From the NCBI GenBank assembly GCA_913054445.1, contig CAJXIK010000105.1:1-7066 (forward strand): DNA of 7,066 nt, read 5' to 3'. Below the pieces are notes generated by a model. It saw only the letters and a program-made list of their open reading frames with translations. It was not told where the DNA came from and did not search any database. A program made the position numbers and the translations under genes. Origin of the DNA: an uncultured Bermanella sp. (lineage in GTDB: Bacteria > Pseudomonadota > Gammaproteobacteria > Pseudomonadales > Oceanobacteraceae). Positions 6,573 through 7,066 of this stretch are shown one piece after another; the first letter of the stretch is position 1; each line of letters opens with the position of its first letter.

Positions 6573-6964
6573 CGCCAGTGTTGCGCAAGATTTTATACGC
6601 CGAAGATGACCCAGACATTCAAGAGCTGACCCTGCTGGCCCTGGAATCCCTGGGGGGCTTCACGGTCACCTGCTGCAACTCAGGAGAGCAGGTGGTGCGA
6701 CTCGCACAGGAGGTTAGACCCGATCTGGTCTTGATGGATGTGATGATGCCCACCGTGGACGGCCCCACCGCCTTGCAGTTCTTACGCGACACTCAAGGTT
6801 GCGAAACCATACCAGTGATCTTTATGACCGCTAAGGTCATGGAAAATGAGGTGCAATTGTTTAAAGATATGGGGGCTCTGGATGTCATCCGTAAACCCTA
6901 TGATCCCATGACCTTATGTAGCGATATCAGCGAAATTTGGCAGAGGTGGTGTAGCGAACGTTAA
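6569..6964 (+). CDS. stand-alone response regulator receiver (CheY-sized)
   Basis: A single receiver domain of 131 residues with no output domain. All signature residues are present, and their numbering coincides with E. coli CheY: E12/D13 acidic pair, D57 phosphoacceptor, T87 and K109 followed by Pro110. Position 106 is Val rather than the Tyr of chemotaxis CheY, and the sequence is not otherwise a chemotaxis CheY, so a flagellar-motor role is not supported. It begins inside the stop of the hybrid kinase gene (ATGA overlap), which makes it the likely phosphoacceptor of that kinase. It could act as a shuttle to an Hpt domain, a phosphate sink, or a protein-binding switch. It ends with tandem stops TAATAA and is followed 18 bp later by a terminator. 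Confidence 0.92.
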   Translation: MTPVLRKILYAEDDPDIQELTLLALESLGGFTVTCCNSGEQVVRLAQEVRPDLVLMDVMMPTVDGPTALQFLRDTQGCETIPVIFMTAKVMENEVQLFKDMGALDVIRKPYDPMTLCSDISEIWQRWCSER

Positions 6965-6982
6965 TAAACCCTATGGCATTAT

Positions 6983-7015
6983 GCGGCTAAATCAGCGAAA
7001 TTTAGCCGCCTTATT
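6983..7015 (+). terminator. intrinsic terminator of the kinase/receiver operon
   Basis: GCGGCTAAAT (6983-6992) and ATTTAGCCGC (7000-7009) form a perfect 10-bp stem with a 7-nt loop, followed by CTTATTCTTA, a moderately T-rich tail. It starts 18 bp after the stop codon at 6964. If the possible convergent gene at the right edge is real, the stem could serve both directions, but the tail on the minus strand is poorer. Confidence 0.75.
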
Positions 7016-7016
7016 C

Positions 7017-7066
7017 TTAGCTTGCTTGGTAAGCCGCTTTGGTGGCTTCATAGTTTTTTACTAGGG
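7017..7066 (-). CDS. possible C-terminal end of a convergent gene, unknown product
   Basis: On the minus strand one frame is open from the window edge to TAA at 7019-7017, giving LVKNYEATKAAYQAS. The composition is protein-like (Lys/Ala/Tyr/Glu, helical), and the stop lies just beyond the terminator stem, as expected for a convergent gene pair. Fifteen codons are too few to prove coding, and I do not recognise the family. Confidence 0.35.
   Translation of the reverse strand, partial: LVKNYEATKAAYQAS

Noticed and set aside
6569..6964. Chemotaxis CheY
   Set aside because: Signature residues share CheY numbering, but position 106 is Val, there is no chemotaxis gene nearby, and the gene is coupled to a hybrid kinase.
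1..7066. CRISPR arrays, tRNA/rRNA genes, insertion sequences or attachment sites
   Set aside because: No repeat-spacer pattern, cloverleaf-like segment, transposase or terminal inverted repeats were seen on either strand.

Overview
The window is a compact signalling locus from what looks like a Gammaproteobacterium. Composition is moderate (about half G+C by eye, not counted). Genes are tightly packed with stop/start overlaps, and protein style is Shewanella/Alteromonadales-like. That taxonomic guess is an inference from style only; no marker gene is present.

Layout, left to right. (1) Positions 1-80 hold the last 25 codons of a plus-strand gene whose C-terminus fits the BaiN/HI0933-type FAD flavoprotein family. 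(2) A short convergent gap follows, with a hairpin overlapping the next stop codon. (3) A minus-strand two-gene operon is read from about 3990 down to 142. Its first gene is a REC-HD-GYP cyclic-di-GMP phosphodiesterase-type response regulator (2841-3935). A 1-nt stop/start overlap leads into a large soluble hybrid histidine kinase with the order Hpt-REC-REC-PAS-HisKA-HATPase-REC (142-2841). (4) A 255-bp divergent intergenic region (3936-4190) carries a perfect TATAAT on the minus strand, a 13-bp palindrome at the expected start site, and a less clear plus-strand promoter. (5) A plus-strand two-gene operon follows: a membrane hybrid kinase (MASE3-like multi-TM region, FixL-like PAS, HisKA, HATPase, degenerate REC; 4191-6572), overlapped by 4 nt with a stand-alone CheY-sized receiver (6569-6964). 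(6) A strong stem-loop terminator lies at 6983-7015. (7) The last 50 bases may be the 3' end of a convergent minus-strand gene.

How it may work together. The locus encodes two kinases, six receiver domains and one Hpt domain, but only one recognisable effector, the HD-GYP phosphodiesterase; no DNA-binding output domain is present. The minus-strand pair resembles RpfC/RpfG in parts list (hybrid kinase plus Hpt, and REC-HD-GYP), but the Hpt sits at the N-terminus, two extra receivers are inserted and there is no membrane sensor. The plus-strand kinase has a PAS domain that aligns without gaps to the haem PAS of FixL, including the haem His and distal Arg positions. Its own receiver has lost two signature residues, while the overlapping partner gene supplies a complete one. 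The working picture is a redox/gas- or membrane-sensing phosphorelay next to a cyclic-di-GMP-degrading output module. Cross-talk between the two operons is a hypothesis only.
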